A DNA stretch of 64,000 nucleotides. Source: Klebsormidium nitens (taxonomy: Eukaryota; Streptophyta; Klebsormidiophyceae; Klebsormidiales; Klebsormidiaceae). Location of the stretch: NCBI GenBank assembly GCA_000708835.1, contig DF237322.1, positions 1 to 64,000 on the forward strand, given 5' to 3'. The notes below the pieces were generated by a model. It was not told the origin of the DNA, ran no database searches, and saw nothing but the letters and a program-made list of their open reading frames with translations. Of this stretch, positions 24,123 to 37,046 are shown one piece after another. A program made the translations under genes and the position numbers. The first letter of the stretch is position 1. Each line of letters starts with the position of its first letter.

Positions 24123-24880
24123 TTAAGGTGGTAGGACGGTAATTCAGGTTGGATTGACCCTAGTTTACGTTCTGGTTCATAGAATGTTCAAAACTAAACC
24201 AAATCAGGTTTCGTCTTCTCCAATGGCTTCGAGACACCCTCGGGGTCCTCTCGAAGCTCCTCTAACCACCTCGAAGTAGTTTGGGTCAGTCTGAGAAACC
24301 CTGCCAACTCCAAACAACCTGGTTCAAAGGGGTATTTCCATTGGATTTTCTGCCTGTCAACTGCCACGATAAATTTCCTTCGAACAAGAGGAAATCACCT
24401 TCGGGGCAAGCTGGGATGTCAAAAACATTTTTCCAAAAAAAATCTGACGGAAATGTGCACCGCCAGGGGGGAACATACCTGGTCAACAACCTGAGAAAAA
24501 ACCATTTTGAGCATATAAGCTGGGAGTTTTGACCATTAACGGTGCACATTTTCGTCAATATTGTGATTTAACCGTTCGATAGACATCCCAGCTTGCCCCG
24601 ATTCAGTTTTAGGGGGGTCAATGAGAATTCTATCATTTCGTTTTTCTGACGGCCAAGGGTTCATGTAGGGGGGTAAATGTTCAAACTTCCTCACTTCAGA
24701 CTTTCCTCGACAAGTCGTCAGTGAGTTCGAGGTGGTCCCAGAGTGCTCGAGGGGGCCTCCTTGGTCCCCCCCGAAAGATGCAAAAGACGGGACTCGATTT
24801 GACCACGTTATGACCAAGTTACGCCCCTTCAAACCCTAGAAACCCTCTTTTCTGGCTGAATTACCGTCCTACCACCTTAA
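24123..24880. mobile_element. Non-autonomous TIR element (MITE-like) with TTAA ends
   Basis: A perfect 24-bp terminal inverted repeat, TAAGGTGGTAGGACGGTAAT plus TCAG, lies at 24124-24147 and inverted at 24857-24880. TTAA stands at both outer ends (24123-24126 and 24877-24880), which fits a TTAA target duplication of the piggyBac type. Internal inverted repeats nest inside: CGGGGCAAGCTGGGATGTC-like copies near 24402-24421 and 24581-24600, and GACGGAAATGTGCACCG-like copies near 24449-24465 and 24539-24555. No transposase is encoded. Confidence 0.85.
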
Positions 24881-25077
24881 TGCAGCGACAGCTTGAGCTT
24901 TCATAGCCAAGGAGAACAGGGTTTTATCTAAGCAGAAACATGGTCGTTTAAGTACTTGAATGTCTATCGCCACAGGTTCAGAGGACTTTTCTTAGAATGC
25001 ACGAATATGCAGACCCTGATTGTGATCAATCAAATGTAGCAGCTATCCACAAACCTGACGGAGGCAGGAGGGCCATC

Positions 25078-28000
25078 ATGGCTGAGTGGCATTCGCAGGT
25101 GTTGCACCTGTTGTACGAATCCTTTGGGTGGATTGCATTTTTGTCATGGTCAGTAAGTTTCTGGCCACAGGTGTTGTTGAATTACAAGCGAAAGAGGTGA
25201 GCGCAGAACTCTGTGCATATGCTCCGCCTGATTCCTCAGATTCACCTGGTTTGGAGGATGTGCAATGCTGCGGCGGCATCTCAGATTCCTGCCATGGTCC
25301 GAGGCAGGGGCATCAGCTAAGGACTTGCATCCCGGAAATATTTCTGACATGAGGGCACAAGGGGACTGGGGCAAATTGGTAGTCATGTGGCTCAGTGCTG
25401 TCCTGCTCGACCAATCCCCCCTTCTTCAGTGTCCGGCCAGCTATTGACCTCTTTCTGTAGCAATTCGAAAACCCTTTGATAAGTTTGGTGGGGCGACTAT
25501 GCTGGCGGCTGAGCCCAATGTTCTAGGCCCCCATGGGGCACTCTTCCTGGGGGCATTTGTTTCTCAGACGATGTGCTTTATCTTTGATTGACGATGATAC
25601 TTCCGATGCGGTCGTGAGTCCCGCTCGCTGGACCCGCCCTGACACCTCGCCTGCTTGTTGCCCTCAGTGTGGTTGGCCTCAACTTCGATTTCGTTGTCCT
25701 CAACTTCACCAAGCACTCGTCGTACCTCGTCTTCAATGCCGCCATGTTCTTCAGCCCCACAGTGCAAGCGCAGTACCACCGCAAGTACGGCCCCGACGAG
25801 GTGAAGCCCCGCGGCATACACAGTGTCCGGCAGGCTCTTTGTGATGCCTCTATTCCAGAATATTCTCAACTCTTGATTCTTAATTTTCATCTGTGGTTAC
25901 AAGGCCTGTCGATTCACTGCTCAGGCCTTAGCTTCTGTGATGGGACTGACAAGGAGCCCGCCTGTCAGCTGCTGTTGGTGGTACAAGACGGTGATGTGTG
26001 GCCTGCTGTGCCTGCAGCTCATCCCGGTGGCGCCCAGTGACGTTGCCTTCTCAGTGCATGCAGTGGCCCTCACGGCAGTCACACTTGTCCAGCTCTGCAT
26101 CTACCAGGTCAGAATTTCTGCTGATAGCTCCTGCCTGCAGAGGCTCCAGTTCTTTACTTTCTGCTTGCCATGTATTCCCTTTTTTGGGCTGGATACATAG
26201 TGTTTGGGTCTTGGAAAACGGGTAGCTGATCTGGCCCCGCTGATCCGCCGTTTCCCAAAGCCTTATCTCGCAAGGGATAAACGCCTCAATCTGCTCACGA
26301 ACGACTTTAAATCTCTTGTGCTTATGAGACAAAAGGAGCCCCGTTTCACATAAAACGGGGCCTGCTTTGCAAAGCGCCGCTCAAGTTGTTCATGCTGCTA
26401 ATCAGTGTCTGTGTTTCTCCTCTCCAGCGTGGGGCCCAGAAAGTTTCTTTCTCCGCACGCGTTATCACAGCGCTCGCCTGGACGGCTGCGGCAGTGTTCC
26501 TGGTATGGCAGGGTGCCGCACACCACCGTTGGCTTGAGGTCGTCACCTTCTTCAAGTGAGGGCCGCCGCGCTTCAGAAGAGTCGCATCCAGACCCGTCGT
26601 AGAGACTCTGATCGATTGGCCCGGCTTTGACAGTCCAGGTACTTCGGAGCTTCGAAACTGCTTGAAACCACAACATCCGCTTGAGCGTCCCTACCATCAA
26701 ATGCCTGATCGGAAGCCGACTTCTCCCGCTACTTTGATGGGTGCTGGCTCGAACTTCTAACCACGTTTTTGGCTTCCCTCAGCGATGTTTGTGCTTACAA
26801 ATCTTCTCATTCGGAGTTGCCTGCCGAGCTGCTGGTTACTGTCAAACCCATCGTTAAGACCCTGTCCGGTGCGTGCCTTTGCAGCTACATCCAGTTGGTG
26901 ATGACCAGCATCAAGTACATTCCGCAGGCCTGGATGAACTACCGCCGCAAGAGTACCGACGGCTGGAGCATTGAGAGTGAGCGAGCCACGCCAGCCCCCT
27001 TGTCATTTTGATTGAATTCATGAAGGGTTAGCGCCGTGACGGGTAACTGGGGCGGGTGGGGTTGGCTAGGGGGTTAGGGTGGGCACGGATGTGGAGCATG
27101 TTAACCATTGGTTTAGGTTTTAAGTCCAAGTGTTTCTGTTACCCTCCATGGAGCTTGCCCTTCATGAATTGAGACTTATCCCCTTGTCCCGTGTCTTTTC
27201 CAACTGCTCTTACGAAGCAACTAAGTAGCTGCAGGTCTGCCTCTCGCTGCTGCTCCTGCTGACGCGGCAGCTGCGCACTGTGTGCAGACATCCTGCTCGA
27301 CTTCACGGGGGGGGCATTGTCGCTGGCCATGATGATCCTGCAGTCAGCGGACCAAGGTGCGGTGCACGCACCGCGCACACCCGTCTCGACTGGAGAGTGC
27401 CAGGGAGACGCTCTGCTTGCTGTTGTCTTTCATACGCCACAGTCCGATCCCCTCGTTTTTGCTCCTGGGGGTCCGCTTTGTGGCTACCCATCCCGTCCAT
27501 CTGATTCGTGTTTCGCCGTATTGGGAGGCGTGCATAAGCAAGCGACCCAGTACGTTGTTCCTTTGAACAAGCTCGCGTGTCCAATCTACGACATACCTCC
27601 CGACGAGTCGAACAATTTGTCTCTCTAGCCGCGAGGCTTTATCCCTTCCCATTCGTTTAGGTCTCCATCTTTCCCTCTGTCCATCTCTCCAGGATCACTG
27701 CAAAACCTCGTGGGCAACGTTGGGAAATTAGGACTTTCTCTGGTGAGTACTTTTCTTGGAGGCGCAGCTGCTTTCAAACTTTTGGCTAGGCCCGGCTGGT
27801 TTCTAAATCACCGCAATACAGAAAGCCTTTCAGTCATTGGCCTCTGGTCGGCAAGTTCCTCCCTGGAATGTTAAGCTAGCATCCAGCCGAGGTTAAATGT
27901 CCAGATCGCCTCTGTCGATTGTCACTTCAGTTTTCCTCTATGTCACCCTCATGTAAAGCAAGGAATCTTGGAGTGTACCGAATCAGACCACGGGCGCCAT

Positions 28001-28231
28001 CCTTTGCGATTTTAGGCAAGCTTTCGTGCGACACCCGCTTTCGCATGTTTTCTTCAACCTTACAGACTACCATTGCTTATCATTTTGCAGGAGGTGATGT
28101 TATTCGATGCGTTTTTTATTCTCCAGCACTACGTACTGTATACGGATAGAAGCAGCCGCACTGTAGAATCGGCAGCGCCTAAGGTTGTAGAGAAGAGCGA
28201 ATACCGAGCCGTGGATGTGTCAGAACATTGA
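25078..28231 (+). CDS. CTNS: Cystinosin, lysosomal/vacuolar cystine-H+ symporter
   Basis: Exports cystine from the lysosome or vacuole with protons. Eight exons (25078-25196, 25668-25800, 26018-26107, 26428-26555, 26885-26976, 27288-27356, 27693-27742, 28091-28231) join to 273 aa, the size of plant homologues; animal cystinosin has an extra lumenal N-terminal domain. Two PQ-loop repeats are visible: [27 protein letters not shown] split across exons 1-2, and [30 protein letters not shown] across exons 5-6. Other family blocks are VAPSDVAFSVHAVALT and FDAFFILQHYVLY. The animal GYDQL sorting tail is replaced by EYRAVDVSEH, which contains a YxxPhi-type motif (YRAV). An upstream in-frame ATG at 24997 would add 27 polar residues; I prefer 25078 because family members begin just before the first membrane segment. 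Confidence 0.93.
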
Positions 28232-29497
28232 CTAGGAACGAGTCGGGACACAATTGGGACGATTTTCAGTACGTTCGCTGGAAGCCCCTGCGTCGCTAAA
28301 GTGCTCGGCCAACAACCTACTCGTCATCATAAGCGGCATGCATACTCAAATTCATATCAAGCTTGCCCAGCTGGGTGACAACCAAGTGTGGATCAGCCGA
28401 TCTGTATACCGTGATGATTAATGCTTCTGCATGCTTAATGCTTACAACCGGCTACAAAAGGGTGTCATGCATGAATGTCAAATGTCAATTTCTTATATGA
28501 CTTGTATCTTGCATCGGACATCCATATATGGGGTGTGATACCTTATATGATCGACGTACGGTTGGCAAAAACATGGTGCCAATATGCATATGATCGCAAT
28601 CAGGACAGTATGTAGGAGCTAGAGATCCCTCAATAGCCTCGGTGGCCCACGTATTGCAACAAGATTGCAGTGGACTCCAATGCATGATGCATTAGAATTA
28701 AATCCCACAGCATATGGTCACGTACTGCATGTTGGAGGCCACGCGCATCTGAAAGAAATTATACGGACAATTGCACAAATACAGTTTGTTATACAGTCAT
28801 TGATGATACGTTTCTGCAATTGCATGTTCAACTGGATGCAATTTGAATTTAGATTGAGTCGCATCGAGATATACATGTGTAAAGCTGGGTGTAGTTATAT
28901 GGTGAACGAGTATACTTCTATGGAATTCATCATTCATGAATTTATGCACTGAATATCGGAACAACGATTTCTTTGCAACGAAATACTGCATTAAAACACC
29001 TCGGTTTTGGTCACTAGATTATCAAAGTTGCACAACTTCCTCCGCATGTCAGAAAAGTAGCGAGCTTTGCTGTCGAGCAGCTGCATTTTTTTCGAACGAA
29101 AAAAAAGGTTTCAAACACCAATAGCGAGATCACCTCCATGTCAACAGCCCAAGAAAAACCCATGGGCCACAATGGAACACAAGACATACCAATGTGTAAT
29201 ACGAAGTTCAATTACTTGTGATGAAGAGCGGAAAGTGTCAGCACAAATGTAGCAAGTTCGACAATGTCATATCCTCATATGTGAATATGTCAGATCAGTG
29301 CCTCAAAATTTTTTGATCGCCCTCTGACCTGTCCTATCCTATCCTCGTAACATGACATGAGCAGCACCTGAGGCTGGCCGGATGTTCCCGAACCCTGAAG
29401 TTGCTCATTTTAGTCTAGCCTCTGGATTGATTACATAAGTAGAAAGAATGTACAATGCTCCCCATCCTCCTATGGTACTGTTACAGACTAACTCTCA
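28232..29497. other. AT-rich convergent spacer
   Basis: Between the 3' ends of cystinosin (+) and the small LEA-like gene (-). It is AT-rich with many short palindromic ATGCAT/CATATG runs. No gene recognised. Confidence 0.5.
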
Positions 29498-30638
29498 TCA
29501 CTTGTCTGAACCCTGGCTCGCACCCTCCCTTGCTCCGCTGACGGTCTCTTTCAATCTGCTGCCAGTCTCCTTTGCAACCTTGCTCACCTGCAAGCACAAG
29601 TTAATCAAGAGTTGGGCATTCAAGCAAAACATCTGCGGTCTTTCATAGAGTACCGCGTGTGGCCGCATTCACTAAGCCCTCAGTTTTGCTACCAACTGTA
29701 GCCAAGAAGGTGAGCCGTCAATATGCTCGGGACACGACACTGGCTTGCTTCTAGAAACTCATGATACCTATCCAGTTGGAAGTTGACAGGCAGAAACCTT
29801 TGCCCAACTGGTTAGTCTCCAAAGGTTGCTACACATAGCAAACGATGTTACCCACCTTCCTCCCTGCCTCCGACAGACCCTTTGCCATGTCACTGAAAGC
29901 GTTGCCAGCCTCATCCTTGGCCTCCCTGCATAACCGTCATGCGCCATCAGTGCCTTATCAAATTGAACAACAAATGTTGATTGGTCCCATGAGGATTGCA
30001 TGCACTTGCTGGTCACCTCTGGTCACCCTCTGACCTGATTTCAATCAAACTCTTTTGCACCAATCCGGTAGATCCTTAAACAGAAGTGTGCATCCGACTT
30101 GGTGCATGCAAACTCTATTTCAAGGACTTACCCTGGCTTGCCTTCTGCCGCTTTCTCTGCTACTCGTCTTCCATCTTCCCGGGCCCTCCCCTTGTTGGCT
30201 GCCTCACTAGATTCTGGGCTAGGTACTTCAGACTGTAAAAGGAGCATGCATGCACGCGATTCATTTGAGGAAGGTAAGCTCTGGGGTCAATCCAATCCTT
30301 GAAAGCCTTGTAAAACATCACGATTACGAGCTTGGATGCACAACAAACCTCGGATGCACTGCAGGAACATGCCCTCGCAATTGCAGAAGAAGGTTGAAAT
30401 GAAGACTACTCATTATGCAAATGCTGCTTTGAAAACGAAATCATGCACTTTGCTTCCAAAGGCATTGGATAGTGTCTGGAGGCGCCTATGTGCAGCAGCA
30501 AACTTGACCCAATGCATGCAGGATGATGAAGAGAAAGGGCATAGCAGAGAAACCTTGGTGTCTTACCGAGGCAAAGCTTCTGCTGCTGGTTCCCCAGGTT
30601 GCCGCCGCTGCCCTCCGAGCCACTCTTCCTGCAAGCAT
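29498..30638 (-). CDS. Small mitochondrial-targeted LEA-like hydrophilic protein
   Basis: Four exons (30638-30567, 30232-30132, 29925-29856, 29587-29498) join in frame to 110 aa. Exon 1 alone encodes a textbook mitochondrial presequence: MLAGRVARRAAAATW ending in SSRSFAS, rich in R, S and A with no acidic residues. The remainder is highly hydrophilic and helical, with repeated motifs of the group-3/4 LEA kind (AEKAAEGKPGEAKDEAGN, MAKGLSEAGRK, VAKETGSRLKETVSGAREG). Plant mitochondria contain comparable LEA proteins that protect membranes during drying; that role here is inference. The protein has no cysteine and no aromatic residue except one Phe after the leader. The ATG at 30638 is chosen because it opens the presequence. 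Small size and low complexity limit certainty. Confidence 0.62.
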
Positions 30639-32068
30639 GGTAGCGTCTGTGCGAAGGAGCAGGGTCACACCCTCCATGAGTGCCATATTTTCGAGATGCG
30701 AACAATCTCAGATGCGAGGTCAACAAGGGCTGATAGCTTGCAAGGCGTCTAGAACGGATCGAATAGCTAGCAATGTGGTCTGCGGAAAAGTTGAGAATAT
30801 CGCAACCTGCTCCTCGACTTTTAAGCTAGCGACGCGTTGCGCAGCTCTGCCAGTACCTACTGCTAGCACTAGCTGATGGTTTGCGTTTGATGCAGAGTCA
30901 ATCGCAGCGCTAGACACGACAGATCACGAGTGCCACGTCAGGTGCTCGCTTTTGGTCCTTTTGACAAGTGTCCCCTTGTCCACGCAGCAAAAGCTAAGGG
31001 GCTCCCTCGCGGTACAGACCGCTGACTAGTTGAGCATACCGGGTATCGGGCATCAGCCTCTCTGTGCCGCTGACCCGTGTTTTCAGGGAGTCGGGATGGG
31101 ACTTGGTGGTCAAAAGCCCGCAAGGCAGAGTCGGCTGCTCCGGCCCCGGGCACTCAACACACAAGTTACAAGTTACAACGGTGGACCGTGGGACCGATTG
31201 CTAGATAGTTTCCCGTAGTTTACCGTACCGCACAGGTTGGCAGTTGCCCCTGGCCAATGCGGCACAAATCAAATTTACATGCTTCAGTCTGACCGGTGCC
31301 CGGGCCGGGTCCACAGGGGTGCCAGATGGAGGGTTTGAATGACTGCCTAATTCGGGTTGTGAGCATTCACACTACAGGCCAGGTGCGATGTACCGACTGC
31401 ATGTGGCACGCCGCTGACCATCATTGAAAGAGAAAGGCATTTTAAAACGTTTTTAAATTTGCAGGCTTCCTCATGTCACAAATTACGTATATATGCAGGA
31501 TTTTGCAGGGCGGGTGGCTGCTCCGGACGCTGCTCCTCAGTTCGCCACAGGTTGTTGTTGAAAGGCGCTCCCGCGAGAGGCAGGTCCTAAGGATGACTTT
31601 ACTAGACAGCAGAGTGTTGCGGCCTTTCGTATTGGACTCCAACAAGTGTGTCGCCTTACATCAGTAAAGAGTGGAGCTCAGGGAAGAAAGAAGAATTTGC
31701 GAAGTTGTCAAGCTCCGGAACAGGGGTTTAGGGCAATTTTGCAAGAGTATCAAGCTCCTAGCGCTTCAGTCCCCGGCACAGCAATAAGATCAGAAATACG
31801 GTACCGTGTCGTGTCATCTGCATCAACAACTTCTGGGGTAGATCGCACTTATACAACATGTCGTCTGACGTCAGACGGCCGCTGCTTTCAAGAAGCGAAA
31901 GTTGTCATCACTTGGGCGCACATCTAGATCATCCGTCGGACCATCACCATGGTAAGATACTCCAAACAAAGTCCTCCTCTGTCTATTGTGCTTGTTTTTG
32001 TTGAAGAAGTGAAGTGCTTGTATGGCAGTCCCATGCCGGAAGGCAGCTTCTCAGACCTTGTGTGTTAC
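30639..32068. promoter_or_regulatory. Divergent spacer, LEA-like gene / amino-acid transporter
   Basis: About 1.4 kb between divergent genes. It contains an ATG at 31949 directly followed by a consensus donor (ATG/GTAAGA), which could be a non-canonical first exon of the transporter. Nothing else is recognised. Confidence 0.4.
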
Positions 32069-35000
32069 ATGCAGGGTTTGGTGCCAAGAGCATCTCGTCC
32101 TGGGGGTGAGCTCTTTTAACCGCTCTTCCTTTTGACCAGTTCCATCTGTTGAGGCCTCTGATACATGCCTGGTCTGGATTGCTTCATCAGCTTCTGGTAA
32201 TTTTGTTGATTCTGTCACCAGAGTGCATCTCAGTCACGCTAGCTCAGGTGTCCTTGTACTCACGGCAATTATACATTTCAGGTCAGCTGCTCTTATCTAC
32301 AATGGCGCCACTGGCACGGCGATGGTGGTGTTGCCCCTGTTGTACCAGCAAGCAGGCTGGGTGACCCCCACCATGGGCTTACTAACCATGTACATTCTCA
32401 GTAGCTTTGCGGCTGTAAGTACTCATGAAACCTTTGTTTTATGTCTTCCTGTTCCCTTTGACTGGTGCAATTTACAGCTTCTGAGGCAGAGATCAGGGCA
32501 CTGGACGCAGCCTGGTGCAATGGTACAGCAACGATTGTGGTAGACATGCTGATGCCTGAAATTGCATTGGGCAGGGACCTGCATTGCATCATCTGGAAGC
32601 TGATTTTTTCTTGTCTTGTGTGCAGTCCATGCTTTGCGAAGCCATTCAGCGCATTCCTGGAAACAAGGGGTTCAGCCGCCGCTGGGAGTACTGCAATGTG
32701 GTCAACCATTATTTTGGGTCTGCCGCGTACATGGCCGCCCAAGTTGGATTCAACCTCACCCTCCAGGCTGCAAACATTTCGGCGATGATTGTCACCGCCC
32801 AGGTACAAGATCAACTAACAGTTCGCTATATCATTTTTGGCGCTGACAAGAGCATTAGCAGTCAGAAGAGATCATTCAATCATATTATGCTCGTCCCTCT
32901 GGCGCCAGTCAAGAGCTCTAGTGGTCAAACCCTGGACCCCAGTCGTCGTAGTCGTCCTGGAGATTTTCAGGGCAATGTAGAAGTAGAATCTCCAACGTTT
33001 GTTAGAATTCATTCTCAATCGTTGAGTATTTGACAGGCGCAAAGGGCACGATATCTGCAGCATTGTGTTGCTGGAGCAGTGGTGGAAGCGCGGAAAGTCT
33101 TTGTGAAGCGAACCCCCTGAGATTTCTCTTCCACAGAGATGCATAGCGCATTATGCCTGCAGAATTGTGCTTTTAATTGCCTCTAGGCCACACCAAGCTA
33201 ACACGTTTCGGCATACGTCGGTGGTAGGAAGTACAGAAGACCCCCCTCCTCAAGAACTCCCACTTTACAAGAAGGTGTTTCTGAACTTTGTGAGTGCCAA
33301 AAGATTCCGTCCTCTTAGCCTTGTGACACAAGACTTTGTGCTTGTTTTGGCACCACCGTCATCTGCGCAAATGCTTCCTCCAGGTAATGGACGGCTTTGT
33401 GAGGGACCAGGTGGGGGCCAGCTATGCCATCCATTATGGAGCCTGGCCACTCAGCTTTGTGCGCTCTGCCTCGCTGGACTCAGGCTCCGCCTGCGCATGG
33501 GGCGAGCTGCCGGGCGGCGGCTGCGACGCCAATGTTATCTCGCTTGGGTGAGTGCCTGCCACAACTCCACTCGAAGCCATGCTTGGCTGCACGGCAAGCC
33601 GATGTTGACTCCGTGCCTGATGCATACAGATGATTGTATTCTCGTACTTCGGGTTTTGTGAGCTGTGGCCCAGCTTTCTCCTGTTTCATTGAATGATTTC
33701 GCATGCCTGTTTGCCACTGCTCAACCTGCTAGAGCTGTCCCCCTAGAGCTGTCCCCGTCTCGGGCGCTGACTGGCCTCCGTTTGTGCGGTGGGGCAGGTT
33801 CGTGCTGTGCATGGCCATCTGCATCCCCTTCGGCTGGCTCAACCTGGAGGACAACATGGGCTTCCAGTGGCTGTCGTGCATCGGCACCATTGTGTTCACC
33901 TTCGAGTTCATGTACGAGTTTGCAAAGCGCCTCATCCCTGGGGCGCCCCTCTACTGCCCGGGGAACGGCCCCTCCCGCACCCCGCCCTTTTTACTCCAGC
34001 AGCACCAGGTGAGGGACAGCACGTGGAAGTGACTGAGCGCGAGGACCAGAGCGTGTGTTTTCAACTGTTTGCCCGAATGAGAATCGTTGTGAAAAGTTGC
34101 CGTTGGTCGGTGCAACGTAGGTGCTGGCTGACCCGGTTGTGGTGCCGTTGCAGGTGTTGGGCATCTGTGTGTTTGCGTACAGCTACGTCTGCACCGTTCC
34201 ATCCTGGCTCAACGAGAAGCGCCCAGGCGTCAACGTGAACCGCTCGCTCTGGCTTCCAGTTGCGGGCGCGCTTGTAACATCCCTGGTGAGTTTACAAGCC
34301 TCTTGCCAGCGCTGGATTGCGAGCCTTCGCAGGCAGGCCCTGGCCCCTCAATTTGTCTGGCTTCGGGCCAAACCCGTCGACCAGGGCAGTCATCTTCGAC
34401 ACGCTTCTTCAACGTCATTCCACCTCCAGCTCAGTCGACGTTCACCACTTCGCTCTTGTGATGCCTCCACTTCAAGGCTGACTCGTCCGGCACCACTTCG
34501 AAGGCGGCTACCCGCATGTCCGGTCGTTTCTACTTGCTTGTATCTGGAAAGTCTTCTGTTTGTGCCAGGAGTTTCAATGCGACCGGTTTCCACGACGACC
34601 GGTAATTGCATGGGCACCCGAAACGTGTGCTGCTCAGCTCGGGCCCCTTTCTGCGCACTTTGTCGCTGATGCGCTCCCGTGGTCGCAGGTGGTGGGTTTT
34701 CTAGGCGCCTGGTCGTATCAACTAGTGGACGTGGGGGGACACGCGCTGAGCGGCGCGGAAGACATTCTCAAAGTGCTGGATGCCAAGGCGGCCCCCGCCA
34801 CGAGTTGCCACTGGGTGGCGCCGCAGCCGCTGCTTCAATACAGTATCGTGGGGTGGTCCTTCCTGGGCTTCGTGCCGCAGATCCCGGTGCAGGGCATCAA
34901 CGTGCGGTACAACCTGCAGAGCGGGGGCATCTGCGGGCCCGAGACGGCGTTCTTCTGGGGGGTCGTCGCGCCCTGGATCGGGACCGCGTTCTTGTATCAA

Positions 35001-36248
35001 CGAGAGGTGAGGCCGCGACACAGCAGGGGAAGGGAGAGATGACGTCTTGTGGGGCCGTGGTTTACCGGTTTACCAATTCCTGGCGGGCTGCGGCTGCGCT
35101 GCCGAAGCTAGGAAAGATTTTGGTACTAAGGTCGAACAGCACCCTTACGTGTCGGACTCTAGATCCGAGGTTCACCTCACTTGTAGCGCTGCAGCCCTAG
35201 CTGCATCTGGGGACGAAGCCGGCAAAGGATGCCCTGAAGCTTCTTCAAATTGCGATGTTGCAGTAAGTAACGGCAAGTAACACATTGTATGTGAAGGGTC
35301 CGGTTCGACCAGGCACGAGGCACGGTTTGTGAGCCTTCAGACCCGGACTTCAGCTCGTGATCGCCGGCTGGCTGCGACTAAAATTGCCCCAATTTTTCCC
35401 AGAACTGGCTTACTAATATTGCCGACAGCTCACGAACATGGAAAGACATTTACCGACACGCTAGGCGCTGCTGACGGCGCCCCAGTAGTCCGCTCTCGTG
35501 CCGCGTGCCGCCGTCCCCTGACGCGGCTGGCGTGTCCGTCGCAGGTGCTATCGGTGCTGGCCAACTGGACGTCCATTTTGGTGGGCACGTTCATCAACTT
35601 CATCGTGCCGCCGTTGCTGTACCGCGCCGCGTGCCGCCGCTACCCGACCTTGGACGATGAGGACGACGAGGAAGCCCCCGCCGAGGACGCGCCCTGGAAG
35701 CTGCCGTCCGTGCGGACAGGACCACTCGAAACGGTGGTCAGTGGGGTCGTGCTGGGCGAGTCAGCCCCCGAGCTTACGTGAGTGGTCCGTAGTCGTCCAC
35801 AAACACTGCAACGCATTTGTTGGTGCATGCGGTGCGGTTGAGCCTTGCTGGCTTTGGCTGATGCGAGCTGCCGCTTTTGCGTTCATTGGCAGATCTGGAG
35901 GCGGCGTGCGGTAAATATGTTGTACAGCCTTGCGCTTTTGGTCACTCGGTCGTCCGTTCATGCAGCAATGTTGCGGACCCTGAGGAGGTGCCTCCGCGGA
36001 GAGATCAGCGGGCACGGAGGCGCGATGCCAGCTGGGGGGAGGAGTCCATCGAGAAAGTATGCGGGATCTGCAAACGAAGCGTCTCGTTTGTTATACGTGC
36101 CTCGCATTTGGACGAGCCAGCCGTGGATGCAGTGCCGAAATGGCTGCGAGTGAAGCCTCGACACTTGGTGACCGGCATGGTGGTTCTCTTGGCGATCTTG
36201 ACCTCAAGCGGTGCTGTCAGCTCGCTCGTGTACAGAGTGCAGAACTAG
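32069..36248 (+). CDS. AAAP-superfamily amino-acid transporter
   Basis: Multi-pass transporter with the amino-acid/auxin permease pattern. Nine exons (32069-32105, 32287-32414, 32626-32802, 33384-33547, 33798-34008, 34154-34285, 34689-35006, 35545-35777, 35966-36248) join to 560 aa. TM1 has the family look IYNGATGTAMVVLPLLYQQAGW. SMLCEAIQRIPGN with a following YCNVVNHYFG resembles the TM2-3 region. QIPVQGINVRYNL matches the conserved 'P..I..RYNL' of AVT-type members, and TSILVGTFINFIVPPLLY is a late TM. The C-terminus is unusual: an acidic linker (DDEDDEEAPAEDAP), a basic stretch, a CGIC pair and one more hydrophobic segment near the end. Start: ATG 32069 reads straight into exon 1; alternatively ATG 31949 splices to 32075 in the same frame, changing only the first two codons. 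Substrate unknown. Confidence 0.83.
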
Positions 36249-37046
36249 TGTGTAAGGACTCCTCTACCGGGGAGTCCGTTGATGTGTTTGCGAAAGCAGT
36301 TGCTAAACTGCTTCAATAATCTGCTTTGCGGTAGAAAGTGCCGCGCAAGCCAAAAGTTCAGGGCTGCAAAGGGCTGCAAGCGTATACCGTGTCTGATATT
36401 CAGAAACTCGATGAATCGAGGGTTAATGTATATAATCGTCCGCTTATGCTTTGGCGAGACTTTATTTGCGCCTGAGCAATTCAGCTAGCTAGTCAGAGAC
36501 CAGGAGGACTATTCATAGGCAGTTTTCTACAGTTTGCAGTTGAAACTGATTGCTTGAGGTCTCACTGAGATGACCATTAATGATTTTACTCATGTTCGTC
36601 CAGCGACGTTTCTTAGAATCACAACCGATATTTTCAAGATTACAAGGGCGTCAATATACCTTTGAAGACATGCGAACAAGTGCATGCATGGTTATGCATC
36701 TCATTACGACTTTATATGCAGCGAGAATAGTATGAACCCTACTCACAGGTGATACAATTGCGAACAGGATTAATGCATAAAGTAGCAAGCTGCCCTTCCT
36801 AGCAGGAAACGAAGGTGCCGCTATAACCTGCCTGAAGCAGCCTGGCCATGTTATTGTACATGTCTGCATGGGCATCATCGTGCATTCAATCTTGCACTGT
36901 ATTATCTGATTCTTCCAGGTCGGGCCCCGAATAGGGGGCTCGAACATCTCCAAGCTATAACCAGGCCTCTGTGACAACCTGATACCATACTGGTGAATCA
37001 AAGAGTTTTTCTCTTGATCTTGCTCAGTGGATCGTGTCACGCATGT
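36249..37046. other. Convergent spacer, no gene seen
   Basis: 3' flanks of the transporter (+) and CFAP119 (-). AT-rich; no coding exon recognised. Confidence 0.5.
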
